Shown here: positions 35,433-43,861 of the stretch, piece by piece
Numbering within the stretch: the first letter of the stretch is position 1
How the letters are laid out: each line of letters opens with the position of its first letter
Source: Variovorax sp. N23
Lineage (GTDB): Bacteria > Pseudomonadota > Gammaproteobacteria > Burkholderiales > Burkholderiaceae_C
Direction: 5' to 3'
NCBI RefSeq assembly: GCF_025486315.1
Contig: NZ_JAOOPY010000003.1
Span: 1 to 64,000, forward strand
Length of the DNA stretch: 64,000 bases
Program-made: the position numbers and the translations under genes
Notes under the pieces: model-generated
Databases searched by the model: none
What the model saw: the letters and a program-made list of their open reading frames with translations, nothing else
Told to the model about the DNA's origin: nothing

Positions 35433-35460
35433 ACAAACAAGCAGATAGTCGTTTGTTATC
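35428..35460. promoter_or_regulatory. Inverted repeat upstream of peroxiredoxin/sulfate-uptake operon
   Basis: GATAAACAAAC (35428-35438) and GTTTGTTATC (35451-35460) form an imperfect inverted repeat, with one extra A in the left arm and a 12-base spacer. It lies 50 bases before the peroxiredoxin ATG and overlaps the LysR stop. AT-rich arms of this kind are plausible LysR-type (CysB) contact sites for the sulfate operon. The assignment is inference. Confidence 0.45.
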
Positions 35461-35510
35461 CGAGCAAGGCTTCCCACAATCGGCGCTCCAACCTTCCAGG
35501 AGCAACGACG

Positions 35511-36152
35511 ATGGCCACCCTCCGACTCGGCGACACCGCCCCCGATTTCCAGCAGGACTCCAGCGAAGGCCCGATCAGCTTTCACCAATGGGCGGGTGAT
35601 TCGTGGGTGGTGCTGTTCTCGCACCCGGCCGATTTCACGCCGGTCTGCACCACCGAGCTGGGCAAGACCGCGGCGCTGGCCACCGAATTCGCCAGGCGCG
35701 GCGTGAAGCCGATCGCGGTCAGCGTCGACCCGGTGGGCAAGCACAAGGAATGGATCGCCGACATCAACGAGACGCAGAACACCACGGTCAACTTCCCGAT
35801 CCTGGCCGATGCCGACCGCAAGGTGGCGACGCTGTACGACATGATCCACCCGAACGCGTCGGCCACGGCCACCGTGCGCAGCGTGTTCATCATCGATCCG
35901 AAGCACGTCGTGCGCACCACGCTGACCTACCCGGCCAGCACCGGCCGCAACTTCGACGAGATCCTGCGCGTGATCGACTCGCTCCAGCTCACCGACAGCC
36001 ACAAGGTCGCGACGCCGGCCAACTGGAAGGACGGCGACGATGTCGTCATCATCCCGAGCCTCCAGGACCCGGCCGAACTGGCGCAGCGCTTTCCCAAGGG
36101 CTTCAAGGCCGTGCGGCCGTACCTGCGCGTCACGCCGCAACCCAACAAGTGA
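35511..36152 (+). CDS. 1-Cys peroxiredoxin (Prx6 type)
   Basis: 213-residue thiol peroxidase. The peroxidatic cysteine is Cys46 in [11 protein letters not shown]. The long C-terminal arm of Prx6-type enzymes is present ([17 protein letters not shown], ending [13 protein letters not shown]). It reduces hydroperoxides, protecting the cell while sulfur is imported and reduced. AGGAGCAACGACG precedes the ATG. Its stop overlaps the GTG start of the hydrolase gene (GTGA at 36149), so it is coupled with the sulfate uptake genes. Confidence 0.92.
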   Translation: MATLRLGDTAPDFQQDSSEGPISFHQWAGDSWVVLFSHPADFTPVCTTELGKTAALATEFARRGVKPIAVSVDPVGKHKEWIADINETQNTTVNFPILADADRKVATLYDMIHPNASATATVRSVFIIDPKHVVRTTLTYPASTGRNFDEILRVIDSLQLTDSHKVATPANWKDGDDVVIIPSLQDPAELAQRFPKGFKAVRPYLRVTPQPNK

Positions 36153-36724
36153 CCCATCGCGTCGTCATCGTTCCGGGCTGGCGCGACTCCGGTCCCGGCC
36201 ACTGGCAGAGCTTGTGGGCCGCGGGCCTGGCCGGTGCCGTGCGCGTGGTGCAGGACGACTGGGTGTCGCCCCGGCGCGAGGCTTGGGTGAGGGCGATCGG
36301 CGATCTGATCCTGGCGCAGGACATGCCGGTGGTCATCGCGGCCCACAGCCTGGGCTGCATCGCGACGGCGCACCTGCCGCCCGAGGTGGCAGAGCGTATC
36401 GCCGGTGCCTTGCTGGTGGCGCCGGCCGACCCGGAGCGCCGCGCGCCGCTGAACGATTTCGCGCCGGTGCCCCATGCCCCGCTGCCTTACCGCAGCGTGG
36501 TGGTCGCCAGCAGCAACGACCCCTTCTGCCCCGTGCGCCTGGCGGGCGCCTATGCCCGCGCCTGGGGCAGCGAATTTGTCCGCATGCAGAATGCGGGCCA
36601 CATCAATGTCGACTCCGGACACGGCGACTGGCCCCTGGGCCTGGCGCTGCTGCAGTCGCTGACCGAAACGCCGAGCCAACTGCTGGCCGGCCACCCCACT
36701 TCAGACAACCTGGCCACCCTATGA
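36149..36724 (+). CDS. RBBP9/YdeN-family serine hydrolase
   Basis: 191-residue alpha/beta hydrolase of the RBBP9/YdeN family. It starts [20 protein letters not shown] from a GTG overlapping the peroxiredoxin stop. The nucleophile is in AAHSLGC; the likely acid is in SSNDPFCP and the histidine in [12 protein letters not shown]. The family acts on unidentified small esters. Both ends overlap neighbours (ATGA with sbp at 36721), so it is embedded in a sulfate-uptake transcript. Its role there is unknown. Confidence 0.88.
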   Translation: MTHRVVIVPGWRDSGPGHWQSLWAAGLAGAVRVVQDDWVSPRREAWVRAIGDLILAQDMPVVIAAHSLGCIATAHLPPEVAERIAGALLVAPADPERRAPLNDFAPVPHAPLPYRSVVVASSNDPFCPVRLAGAYARAWGSEFVRMQNAGHINVDSGHGDWPLGLALLQSLTETPSQLLAGHPTSDNLATL

Positions 36725-37728
36725 CTTCCAGAATCAAGACGATCTTCGCCGCCGTGGTTTTCGCCGCGGCCGCTTCCGGCGCCATCGCGCAGACCACGAC
36801 GCTGCTCAACGCGTCGTACGACGTGGCGCGCGAGTTCTACAAGGACATCAACCCGGCCTTCATCGCCAGCTACAAGAAGGCGACCGGCAAGGACGTGAAG
36901 ATCGATCAGGCGCATGGCGGCTCCAGCGCGCAGGCGCGGGCCGTGGCCGACGGCCTCGACGCCGACGTGGTGACGATGAACACCACCACCGACGTCGACT
37001 ACCTCGCCGGCATCGGTGTGGTGGCCAAGGACTGGCAGAAGCGCTTCCCCGACAACGCCTCGCCGACCACCTCGACCATGCTGTTCCTGGTGCGCAAGGG
37101 CAACCCGAAGGGCATCAAGGACTGGGACGACCTGACCAAGCCGGGCGTGCAGGTCATCGTCGTCAACCCCAAGACCGGCGGCAACGGCCGCTACGCCTAT
37201 CTGGCGGCCTGGGGCTACGTGAAGAAGAAGGGCGGCACCGACGCCCAGGCGGCCGAGTTCGTCGGCAAGCTCTTCAAGAACGTGCCGGTGCTGGGCAAGG
37301 GCGGGCGCGACGCGACCACGATCTTCCTGCAGCGCAACATCGGCGACGTGCTGATCACCTTCGAGTCCGAGGTGCTGTCGATCGACCGTGAGTTCGGCGC
37401 CGGCAAGGTCGACACCGTGTACCCCTCGATCAGCGTGCTGGCCGAGAACCCGGTCGCCATCGTCGAGCGCACCGTCGCCAAGAAGGGCACCGCCGATGTG
37501 GCCAAGGCCTACCTCGACTTCCTGTATTCGGAAGAGGGCCAGGAAATCGCCGCCAAGCATGCGCTGCGCCCGCGTTCGCCGGCCGTGCTGAAGAAGTACG
37601 CCGCCACCTTCAAGCCGGTGCAGCTGTTCACCGTGGCCGAACTCTTCGGCAGCCTGGGCGAAGCGCAGAAGGTGCACTTCAACGACGGTGGCCAGTTCGA
37701 CAAGCTCTACACCCCCGGCGCGAAGTGA
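36721..37728 (+). CDS. sbp: Sulfate-binding periplasmic protein
   Basis: 335-residue sulfate/thiosulfate-binding protein of the ABC importer. The signal peptide is cleaved after SGAIAQ near residue 23. Mature family segments include [59 protein letters not shown] and [10 protein letters not shown]. It delivers sulfate to CysTW. The start overlaps the hydrolase stop and cysT begins 31 bases on. It could equally be named cysP; the two are hard to separate by eye. Confidence 0.93.
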   Translation: MTSRIKTIFAAVVFAAAASGAIAQTTTLLNASYDVAREFYKDINPAFIASYKKATGKDVKIDQAHGGSSAQARAVADGLDADVVTMNTTTDVDYLAGIGVVAKDWQKRFPDNASPTTSTMLFLVRKGNPKGIKDWDDLTKPGVQVIVVNPKTGGNGRYAYLAAWGYVKKKGGTDAQAAEFVGKLFKNVPVLGKGGRDATTIFLQRNIGDVLITFESEVLSIDREFGAGKVDTVYPSISVLAENPVAIVERTVAKKGTADVAKAYLDFLYSEEGQEIAAKHALRPRSPAVLKKYAATFKPVQLFTVAELFGSLGEAQKVHFNDGGQFDKLYTPGAK

Positions 37729-37759
37729 GCGCCCCGGCCCTGTCCAGGAGCGCCGCGCG

Positions 37760-38638
37760 ATGAGCGGCGCCCCCTCGTCGGCGCTGTCGTCCGCGGCAGC
37801 GCCGGTTTCGCGTTCGGGTGGCACGCGGCGCGTGCTGCCGGGCTTCAACCTGACGCTCGGCTACACCCTGTTCTACCTCTGCCTGATCGTGCTGATCCCG
37901 CTGTCGGCGCTGGTCTTCAAGACCTTCACGCTGACCTGGGACCAGTTCTGGGTGGCCGTGACCGCGCCGCGCGTGATGGCGTCGTACCGGCTGACCTTCG
38001 GCGCATCGCTGATCGCGGCGCTGGTCAACCTCGTCGCCGGCCTGCTGGTGGCCTGGGTGCTGGTGCGCTACAAATTCCCGGGCAAGAAGATCGTCGATGC
38101 GCTGGTCGACCTGCCTTTCGCGCTGCCCACTGCCGTGGCCGGCATCTCGCTGACCGCGCTGCTGGCCGGCAACGGCTGGATCGGCCAGTACCTCGAGCCG
38201 CTCGGCATCAAGCTGGCTTTCACGCCGGCGGGCATCGTGATCGCGCTGATCTTCATCGGCCTGCCCTTCGTGGTGCGCACGGTGCAGCCGGTGCTGGAAG
38301 ACACCGAGAAGGAACTGGAAGAAGCCGCCACCTCGCTCGGCGCGACCCGGCTGCAGACCTTCACCCGCGTGATCCTGCCTTCCATCCTTCCTGCCCTGCT
38401 CACGGGCTTCGCCATGGCCTTCGCGCGCGCGGTGGGCGAGTACGGCTCGGTCATCTTCATCGCCGGCAACATGCCGATGGTCTCGGAGATCACGCCGCTC
38501 ATCATCATCGGCAAGCTGGAACAGTACGACTACGCCGGTGCGACCGCGGTGGCGCTGGTGATGCTGGTCATCTCGTTCATGCTGCTGCTGGTGATCAACG
38601 CTTTGCAAGGCTGGCAGCGCCGCCGTTCGGCAACCTGA
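37760..38638 (+). CDS. cysT: Sulfate ABC transporter permease CysT
   Basis: 292-residue inner-membrane permease with six predicted helices after an N-terminal 45-residue Ser/Ala-rich cytoplasmic tail. CysT landmarks are [40 protein letters not shown] and the contact loop [34 protein letters not shown] follows. The ATG at 37760 is preferred to an earlier in-frame ATG. It partners with CysW, from which it is separated by a 90-base repeat. Confidence 0.93.
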   Translation: MSGAPSSALSSAAAPVSRSGGTRRVLPGFNLTLGYTLFYLCLIVLIPLSALVFKTFTLTWDQFWVAVTAPRVMASYRLTFGASLIAALVNLVAGLLVAWVLVRYKFPGKKIVDALVDLPFALPTAVAGISLTALLAGNGWIGQYLEPLGIKLAFTPAGIVIALIFIGLPFVVRTVQPVLEDTEKELEEAATSLGATRLQTFTRVILPSILPALLTGFAMAFARAVGEYGSVIFIAGNMPMVSEITPLIIIGKLEQYDYAGATAVALVMLVISFMLLLVINALQGWQRRRSAT

Positions 38639-38646
38639 CATGAAAA

Positions 38647-38728
38647 GTACCCCCACGCTCATCGCTTCGCGTATCGCTGCCCCCCGAGGGGGCGCGTCAG
38701 TGCCTTCGGGCGGCCGGGCGGCACTGAC
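38647..38728 (+). repeat. Intergenic repeat element between cysT and cysW
   Basis: The stretch holds ACCCCCACGCTCATCGCTTC and a hairpin GCCCCC-CGA-GGGGGC near 38679-38693. A second stem follows, GTCAGTGCC (38696-38704) with GGCACTGAC (38720-38728). I recall highly similar short palindromic elements scattered in Variovorax and relatives. It ends directly at the cysW ATG, leaving no ordinary ribosome-binding site. It may stabilise or tune the upstream mRNA. Confidence 0.6.
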
Positions 38729-39622
38729 ATGAGTGCTCCGAAAAAAGTCATCCGCCGCGCACGCGCCGGCACCACCGAGGCGCCCTGGGTCCGCTGGACG
38801 CTGATCGGGCTCGCGCTGCTCTTCATGTTCCTGTTCCTCGTGCTGCCGCTGGCTGCGGTGGCGACCGAGGCACTGCGCAAGGGCTTTGGCGCGTACGTCG
38901 AGGCGCTGAAGGAACCCGATGCCTGGAGCGCGATCCGCCTCACGCTGATCACCGCCGCCATCGCCGTGCCGTTGAACCTGGTGTTCGGCGTCGCCGCGGC
39001 CTGGGCCATCGCCAAGTACGAGTTCCGCGGCAAGGCCGTGCTCACCACGCTGGTCGACCTGCCGTTCGCGGTGTCGCCGGTGGTGGCCGGCCTGATCTAC
39101 GTGCTGGTCTTCGGCGCGCAGGGCTGGCTGGGCCCGTGGCTCGCGGAACACGACATCAAGATCATCTTCGCCGTGCCGGGCATCGTGCTGGCCACCGTGT
39201 TCGTGACCTTCCCCTTCATTGCGCGCGAACTCATCCCGCTGATGCAGGCGCAGGGCACCGACGAGGAGCAGGCCGCCATCGTGCTCGGCGCCACCGGCTG
39301 GCAGACCTTCTGGCGCGTGACGCTGCCCAACATCAAGTGGGGCCTGCTGTACGGCGTGATCCTCTGCAACGCGCGCGCGATGGGCGAGTTCGGTGCGGTG
39401 TCGGTCGTCTCCGGCCACATCCGCGGCCAGACCAACACCATGCCGCTGCACGTCGAGGTGCTCTACAACGAGTACCAGTCGGTCGCGGCCTTCGCCGTGG
39501 CGTCGCTGCTGGCCATCCTGGCGCTGGTCACGCTGGTCATCAAGACGGTGATCGAGTGGCGTCACGAGCGCGAGATGAAAGCCATCGCCGAGCTGCCCCC
39601 CGAGCGCCCGCAGGCGGCCTGA
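38729..39622 (+). CDS. cysW: Sulfate ABC transporter permease CysW
   Basis: 297-residue permease, partner of CysT. Landmarks are [20 protein letters not shown] for the first helix, [40 protein letters not shown] at the ATPase contact loop and [19 protein letters not shown]. The ATG at 38729 follows the repeat hairpin with no clear Shine-Dalgarno, so translation may depend on ribosomes arriving from cysT or on the hairpin structure. cysA begins 11 bases after its stop. Confidence 0.93.
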   Translation: MSAPKKVIRRARAGTTEAPWVRWTLIGLALLFMFLFLVLPLAAVATEALRKGFGAYVEALKEPDAWSAIRLTLITAAIAVPLNLVFGVAAAWAIAKYEFRGKAVLTTLVDLPFAVSPVVAGLIYVLVFGAQGWLGPWLAEHDIKIIFAVPGIVLATVFVTFPFIARELIPLMQAQGTDEEQAAIVLGATGWQTFWRVTLPNIKWGLLYGVILCNARAMGEFGAVSVVSGHIRGQTNTMPLHVEVLYNEYQSVAAFAVASLLAILALVTLVIKTVIEWRHEREMKAIAELPPERPQAA

Positions 39623-39633
39623 AAGAGAACACC

Positions 39634-40746
39634 ATGAGCATCGAAATCCGCAACGTCAGCAAGCAGTTCGGCGACTTCCGCGCGTTGAACGACGTCAACC
39701 TCGACATCGCCTCCGGCGAACTGGTCGCGCTGCTCGGCCCTTCGGGCTGCGGCAAGACCACGCTGCTGCGCATCATCGCGGGGCTGGAGACGGCCGACGC
39801 CGGCAGCATCCTGTTCTCCGGCGAGGACACGACCGACGTGCATGTGCGCGAGCGCCAGGTCGGCTTCGTGTTCCAGCACTACGCGCTGTTCCGCCACATG
39901 ACCGTCTTCGAGAACGTCGCCTTCGGCCTGCGCGTGAAGCCGCGCCGCGAGCGCCCGTCGGACGCGCAGATCAGGCAGAAGGTGACCGACCTGCTCAAGT
40001 TGGTGCAGCTTGACTGGCTGGCCGACCGCTACCCGTCGCAGCTCTCGGGCGGCCAGCGCCAGCGCATCGCGCTGGCCCGTGCGCTCGCCGTGGAGCCCAA
40101 GGTGCTGCTGCTCGACGAGCCCTTCGGCGCGCTCGACGCCAAGGTGCGCAAGGAGCTGCGCCGCTGGCTGCGCCGCCTGCACGACGAGCTGCACGTCACC
40201 TCGATCTTCGTCACGCACGACCAGGAGGAGGCGCTCGAGGTGGCCGACCGCGTGGTCGTGATCAACAAGGGCAAGATCGAGCAGGTCGGCTCGCCGCAGG
40301 AGGTCTGGGACCACCCGGCCAGCCCCTTCGTCTACGGCTTCCTGGGCGACGTGAACCTGTTCCACGGCCGCGCGCACGAGGGCGAGGTGCAGCTCGAGGG
40401 CATCCGCCTGCAGGCGCCCGAGCACAGCGGCGTGCAGGACAGCAAGGCGCTCGCCTATGTGCGGCCGCACGACATCGATATCCAGCCCTATGTGACGGGC
40501 AGCGGGGCAGGCCATGCGTCGAGTGGCCTGGTCGCGAAGATTTCTCGCGCCATCGTCGTTGGACCCATCGCGCGGCTGGAACTCGAACCGGTCGAAACGA
40601 ATCCTGATAATCCTGCATCCGGAACCATCATCGAAGCGCAACTCCCTGCGCAACAGTTCCGGGACCTGGGCCTCGCCGAGGGCGACACCGTCGTCGCCAC
40701 ACCGCGCAAGGCCCGGGTGTTCGTAGAAGATTGGGTGTCTCCTTGA
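39634..40746 (+). CDS. cysA: Sulfate/thiosulfate import ATPase CysA
   Basis: 370-residue ATPase. Walker A is [11 protein letters not shown]-loop [17 protein letters not shown], signature LSGGQRQR, Walker [14 protein letters not shown] and H-loop [15 protein letters not shown]. The C-terminal 130 residues form the TOBE-like regulatory domain ([10 protein letters not shown] to [13 protein letters not shown]). AAAGAGAACACC precedes the ATG. Its stop codon overlaps the TTG start of dsbB. Confidence 0.94.
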   Translation: MSIEIRNVSKQFGDFRALNDVNLDIASGELVALLGPSGCGKTTLLRIIAGLETADAGSILFSGEDTTDVHVRERQVGFVFQHYALFRHMTVFENVAFGLRVKPRRERPSDAQIRQKVTDLLKLVQLDWLADRYPSQLSGGQRQRIALARALAVEPKVLLLDEPFGALDAKVRKELRRWLRRLHDELHVTSIFVTHDQEEALEVADRVVVINKGKIEQVGSPQEVWDHPASPFVYGFLGDVNLFHGRAHEGEVQLEGIRLQAPEHSGVQDSKALAYVRPHDIDIQPYVTGSGAGHASSGLVAKISRAIVVGPIARLELEPVETNPDNPASGTIIEAQLPAQQFRDLGLAEGDTVVATPRKARVFVEDWVSP

Positions 40747-41246
40747 TCGACTGGTTCTTCGGCGCACCGCGCCGCGCCTTCGCGCTGATCTGCCTGGCCT
40801 GCGTCGCCATGCTGGCCTTCGGCATGTACCTCCAGCACGTGGTCGGCCTCGAGCCGTGCCCGATGTGCATCGTGCAGCGCTATGCGCTCATCCTGGTGGC
40901 TGTGATCACCGGGCTGACCGCCCTGGCGCGGGGGCGTGGCCTCCAGGCGACGGGTGCGGTGTTGGCACTGATCGTCTCCGTCGGCGGCGCCTACACCGCG
41001 GCGCGCCAGAGTTGGCTGCAGTGGTACCCGCCGGAATTCGGTTCCTGCGGGCGCGACATCTACGGGATGATCGAAACCTTCCCGCTGCAGCGCGCGATCC
41101 CGATGATCTTCCGCGGCAGCGGCGACTGCACCAAGATCGACTGGACCTTCCTGGGCCTGTCGATCGCGAACTGGTCCTTCGTGTGTTTCGTGGCGTTCGC
41201 GGTGCTGTTGCTGGTGCTGCTGGTCAAGCGCCCGCGCCGCGCCTGA
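40743..41246 (+). CDS. dsbB: Disulfide bond formation protein DsbB
   Basis: 167 residues from the TTG at 40743, which overlaps the cysA stop (TTGA); a TTG at 40731 is an alternative. It is a four-helix inner-membrane quinone reductase that reoxidises DsbA. The first redox pair is in [14 protein letters not shown]; the second cysteine pair is in GSCGRDI and GDCTKID on the second periplasmic loop. Coupling to a sulfate transporter ATPase is uncommon and may link disulfide formation to sulfur supply. No ATG is available at a sensible position. Confidence 0.9.
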   Translation: MIDWFFGAPRRAFALICLACVAMLAFGMYLQHVVGLEPCPMCIVQRYALILVAVITGLTALARGRGLQATGAVLALIVSVGGAYTAARQSWLQWYPPEFGSCGRDIYGMIETFPLQRAIPMIFRGSGDCTKIDWTFLGLSIANWSFVCFVAFAVLLLVLLVKRPRRA

Positions 41247-41259
41247 CATCCGGTGGCGC

Positions 41260-42156
41260 TCAGGCGCCGACGAAGTCCGGAATCAGCGCCGCGACCGCGG
41301 CCAGGGTGGCATCCCGCTGCGCGAGCGGCGCTTTGGTCTGCGTGAGGTAGGCCGTGACCAGCAGGGGCGGCTGGCCCGGCGGCCAGACCACGGCCACGTC
41401 GTTGTTCGTGCCGAAGGCGCCGCCACCCGTCTTGTCGCCCACCTGCCAGCCGGCCGGGAGGCCCGCCCGGATCTTCCTGCCACCGGTCTGGTTGGCGATC
41501 AGCCAATCGCGCAATTGCGCACGCGACGCGGGCCTCAGCGCATTGCCAAGTACCAGGGCCTGCATCAAGTGGAGCATGGCCGCCGGCGTGGTCGTGTCGC
41601 GCGGGTCGCCGGCGATCGCTGCGTTCAGCGATGGCTCGTTGCGGTCGAGCCGCGTCGTCTTGTCGCCCAACGAGCGCACATAGGCGGTGAGGGCGGCCGG
41701 CCCGCCGAAGCTGGCGAGCATGAGGTTGGCGGCGGCGTTGTCGCTCTGCGTGACGGTGGCCTCGCACAGCGCGCCCATCGTCATCGTGGCGCCGACGTTC
41801 GGTTCGGTCAGTGGCGAATGCGCGAGGATCGCCGAACGCTCGATGGCGATCGGTCGGTCGAGTCGTTCCTGCCCGTCGTCGACCCCCTTGAGCACCATCG
41901 CCGCGGCCAGCAGCTTGAAGGTGCTGCACATCGGGAAGCGCTCATCGGCGCGATGCACGATTCGCCGGCCGCTGGCGGTGTCGAGGATGCAGACGCCGAG
42001 GCGCCCGCCGCTGTCCGCCTCGATGCGATTGAGCTTCTCCTGCGCAATCCGCGTGCGGAAGGGCTGGAGGGCCGGATCGTCGGCGGCGTTGGCCAGCGCC
42101 GGGGCGCCGATGGCGGCAGCGGCCGATCCGGCCAGGACGAACGCGCGCCGCCGCAT
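41260..42156 (-). CDS. bla: Class A beta-lactamase
   Basis: 298-residue serine beta-lactamase with an N-terminal signal (MRRRAFVLAGSAAAAIGAPA) cleaved near residue 24. Catalytic motifs are complete: Ser78-Thr-Phe-Lys81, Ser138-Asp-Asn140, Glu174 in NEPSLN and Lys242-Thr-Gly244. Cys77 precedes the active serine, but no cysteine is present after KTGGG, so the disulfide of class A carbapenemases is absent. It lies within chromosomal genes without mobile-element signs, so it is probably an intrinsic penicillinase. It begins 2 bases after the stop of the ParA-like gene and the two are likely to share a transcript. Confidence 0.92.
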   Translation of the reverse strand: MRRRAFVLAGSAAAAIGAPALANAADDPALQPFRTRIAQEKLNRIEADSGGRLGVCILDTASGRRIVHRADERFPMCSTFKLLAAAMVLKGVDDGQERLDRPIAIERSAILAHSPLTEPNVGATMTMGALCEATVTQSDNAAANLMLASFGGPAALTAYVRSLGDKTTRLDRNEPSLNAAIAGDPRDTTTPAAMLHLMQALVLGNALRPASRAQLRDWLIANQTGGRKIRAGLPAGWQVGDKTGGGAFGTNNDVAVVWPPGQPPLLVTAYLTQTKAPLAQRDATLAAVAALIPDFVGA

Positions 42157-42158
42157 GC

Positions 42159-42851
42159 TCACAGCGGCAGCGTGTCGAAGGCCGCGTAGGCCGTGCCCAG
42201 CCAGGTCTTCACGCGCTGGCGCTCGAGCAGGCCGAGGGCGTGCGGGCCTTCGCGGTCGTTGACGGCCTTCCAGAAGCTGCTGTTCTGCGCGTCGATCTTG
42301 CGCATGCTGGCGTCGTGCAGGCGCGGCAGCGCGATCACGCGTGCGCCATGGGCGACCGCCTTCTGCAGCGACTGCGAACCGAGCAGCATGCCGAAGTCGC
42401 TGCCGCGGCCGTAGTTCTGCACCACGATGTAGTTGGGGCGGTCGCCGAAGGTGTCGATCAGCGTGCCCAGCAGGTCGGTGGAGTCCTTGCCGTCGTCCAG
42501 CACGTGCCAGAAATTGACCGCCACGCCTAGTTCGGCGAAGACGTCGAACAGGTCCGACTCCTTGATCCAGCGCGACAGCGGCGCCAGCGTCTGCGCCGCC
42601 AGGTCGACGATCACGCTCTGCTGCGGGTTGTGTTCGAAGCCGTTGACCACCTTGTCGAGGCCCTCGAAGCTGTCGACCACCACCGGCGAGGCGAAGCCTT
42701 CGTAGAAGCGGGTGAAGGAGCTGTGCGAACGGTCGGTGTCGAAGCCGGTGAAGGGCCGGCTGTGGTCGATGAAGTACTGCGCCAGCACCCGCGACGTGAC
42801 CGACTTGCCGACGCCACCTTTTTCGCCGCCGATGAAATTGATGGAGCTCAT
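42159..42851 (-). CDS. ParA/MinD-like P-loop ATPase (mobilisation-protein type)
   Basis: 230-residue deviant Walker ATPase. The P-loop is GGEKGGVGKS at residues 8-17, followed by VTSRVLAQYFIDHSRPF and FDTDRSHSSF. IVDLAAQTLAPLSRW is the Walker B-like strand. No ParB-like partner is adjacent. Similar chromosomal proteins are often annotated as mobilisation proteins, resembling TraL-type ATPases of conjugative plasmids, but no transfer genes are here. The gene precedes bla on the same strand. Its function is unknown. Confidence 0.75.
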   Translation of the reverse strand: MSSINFIGGEKGGVGKSVTSRVLAQYFIDHSRPFTGFDTDRSHSSFTRFYEGFASPVVVDSFEGLDKVVNGFEHNPQQSVIVDLAAQTLAPLSRWIKESDLFDVFAELGVAVNFWHVLDDGKDSTDLLGTLIDTFGDRPNYIVVQNYGRGSDFGMLLGSQSLQKAVAHGARVIALPRLHDASMRKIDAQNSSFWKAVNDREGPHALGLLERQRVKTWLGTAYAAFDTLPL

Positions 42852-42980
42852 GAGTTGTGCCTGGAGAAGAGGGAGTGGAAGGGAGGCTGAAGGCTGCGAA
42901 GCATTTTAGGTGCCACCTCGCGCGGGCTTCGGCAACGGGGTGCGTCCACCCGATGCACGGAACCGCTGCCGCTCGACCTC

Positions 42981-43757
42981 TCAGGGCTTCGCCAGCGACA
43001 GGAAGGGGCCCAGGCTGCCCATGAGCCAGCCTTGGGCGAAGTCGAGCGCCGCGCGGCGGTACTTCTCGTCGGCCTGCGCGGCCAGCAGGTCCAGGCGCGC
43101 CACGATCTTCGAGAGTTCGCGGTCCACCACCAGGTTGCGCCCGCGCTCGCTGATCTCGGTGGCCAGCAGCAGCGGCTGGCCGTCGGGGCCGGTCTTCGAG
43201 CCGATCAGCCACAGCGAGATTTCCATGTTGCGCGCCGCCCGGAAGCTGTTCTCGGCGTTCACGCCATCGACCATCGTCTGTTCCCAGGTGTTGCCGTTGG
43301 CTTCCTTGAGCATCGAGGCCCAGCCGTAGACCAGCGCCGCGACCCGGTCGCCGGTGTAGCCGGGCTCGAAGGCCAGGCGCACGGCATCGATGCCGCTTTT
43401 TCCGTCCTTGCCGCCGAGGGCCGGCAGCGGGGTCGCCTGCATGACGGCGTCCCAGGTGCGCTGGATGGCGTCGTCCGCGCCGGACGCCGCCTTGCGCCAT
43501 TCGCGCGGATTGCGCCGGTACAGCGACAGCTGCACGCGGCGGATCGACTGCAGGTTGTCGCGCAGCGCGAGGTTGGCGATGCGGTTGGCGCTGGACTGCA
43601 TCCACTCGCGGCTGTCGTAACCTTCGGCGCGTTGCGTGGAGCGGGTGGCCGCGCAGCCGGCCAGGCCGAGCGCCACGGCGGCTGCGCCTGCCAGCACCGC
43701 GCGACGACCCGTGAAAAATGAGCGGCCATCGATGGGCGGCAGGAGTGATTCGCGCAT
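42981..43757 (-). CDS. Hypothetical lipoprotein
   Basis: 258 residues from the ATG at 43757 (MRESLLPPIDGRSFFTGRR). A short N-terminal extension is followed by a hydrophobic stretch with lipobox LGLAGC near residue 36. The mature part is mostly helical and Ala/Arg rich, with WMQSSANRIANLALRDN, LSLYRRNPREWRKA and ALVYGWASMLKEANGNTWEQ. I recognise no named family. It sits between smc, from which it diverges, and the ParA-like gene, which it precedes by 129 bases on the same strand. Confidence 0.75.
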   Translation of the reverse strand: MRESLLPPIDGRSFFTGRRAVLAGAAAVALGLAGCAATRSTQRAEGYDSREWMQSSANRIANLALRDNLQSIRRVQLSLYRRNPREWRKAASGADDAIQRTWDAVMQATPLPALGGKDGKSGIDAVRLAFEPGYTGDRVAALVYGWASMLKEANGNTWEQTMVDGVNAENSFRAARNMEISLWLIGSKTGPDGQPLLLATEISERGRNLVVDRELSKIVARLDLLAAQADEKYRRAALDFAQGWLMGSLGPFLSLAKP

Positions 43758-43861
43758 GGCCCGCACGTTATCATCGCGGCCTCGGGCGGCAGCCGGCAGG
43801 CTGTGCAAAATTCCTTACAAATCAATACCTTGGCCTCAGAGCCAAGACGGAACGACCCCTC

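Noticed and set aside
33693..36140. 815-codon minus-strand frame spanning azoR, the LysR gene and the peroxiredoxin gene
   Set aside because: Only its last 214 codons are a gene (azoR). The rest is antisense to two well-supported plus-strand genes.
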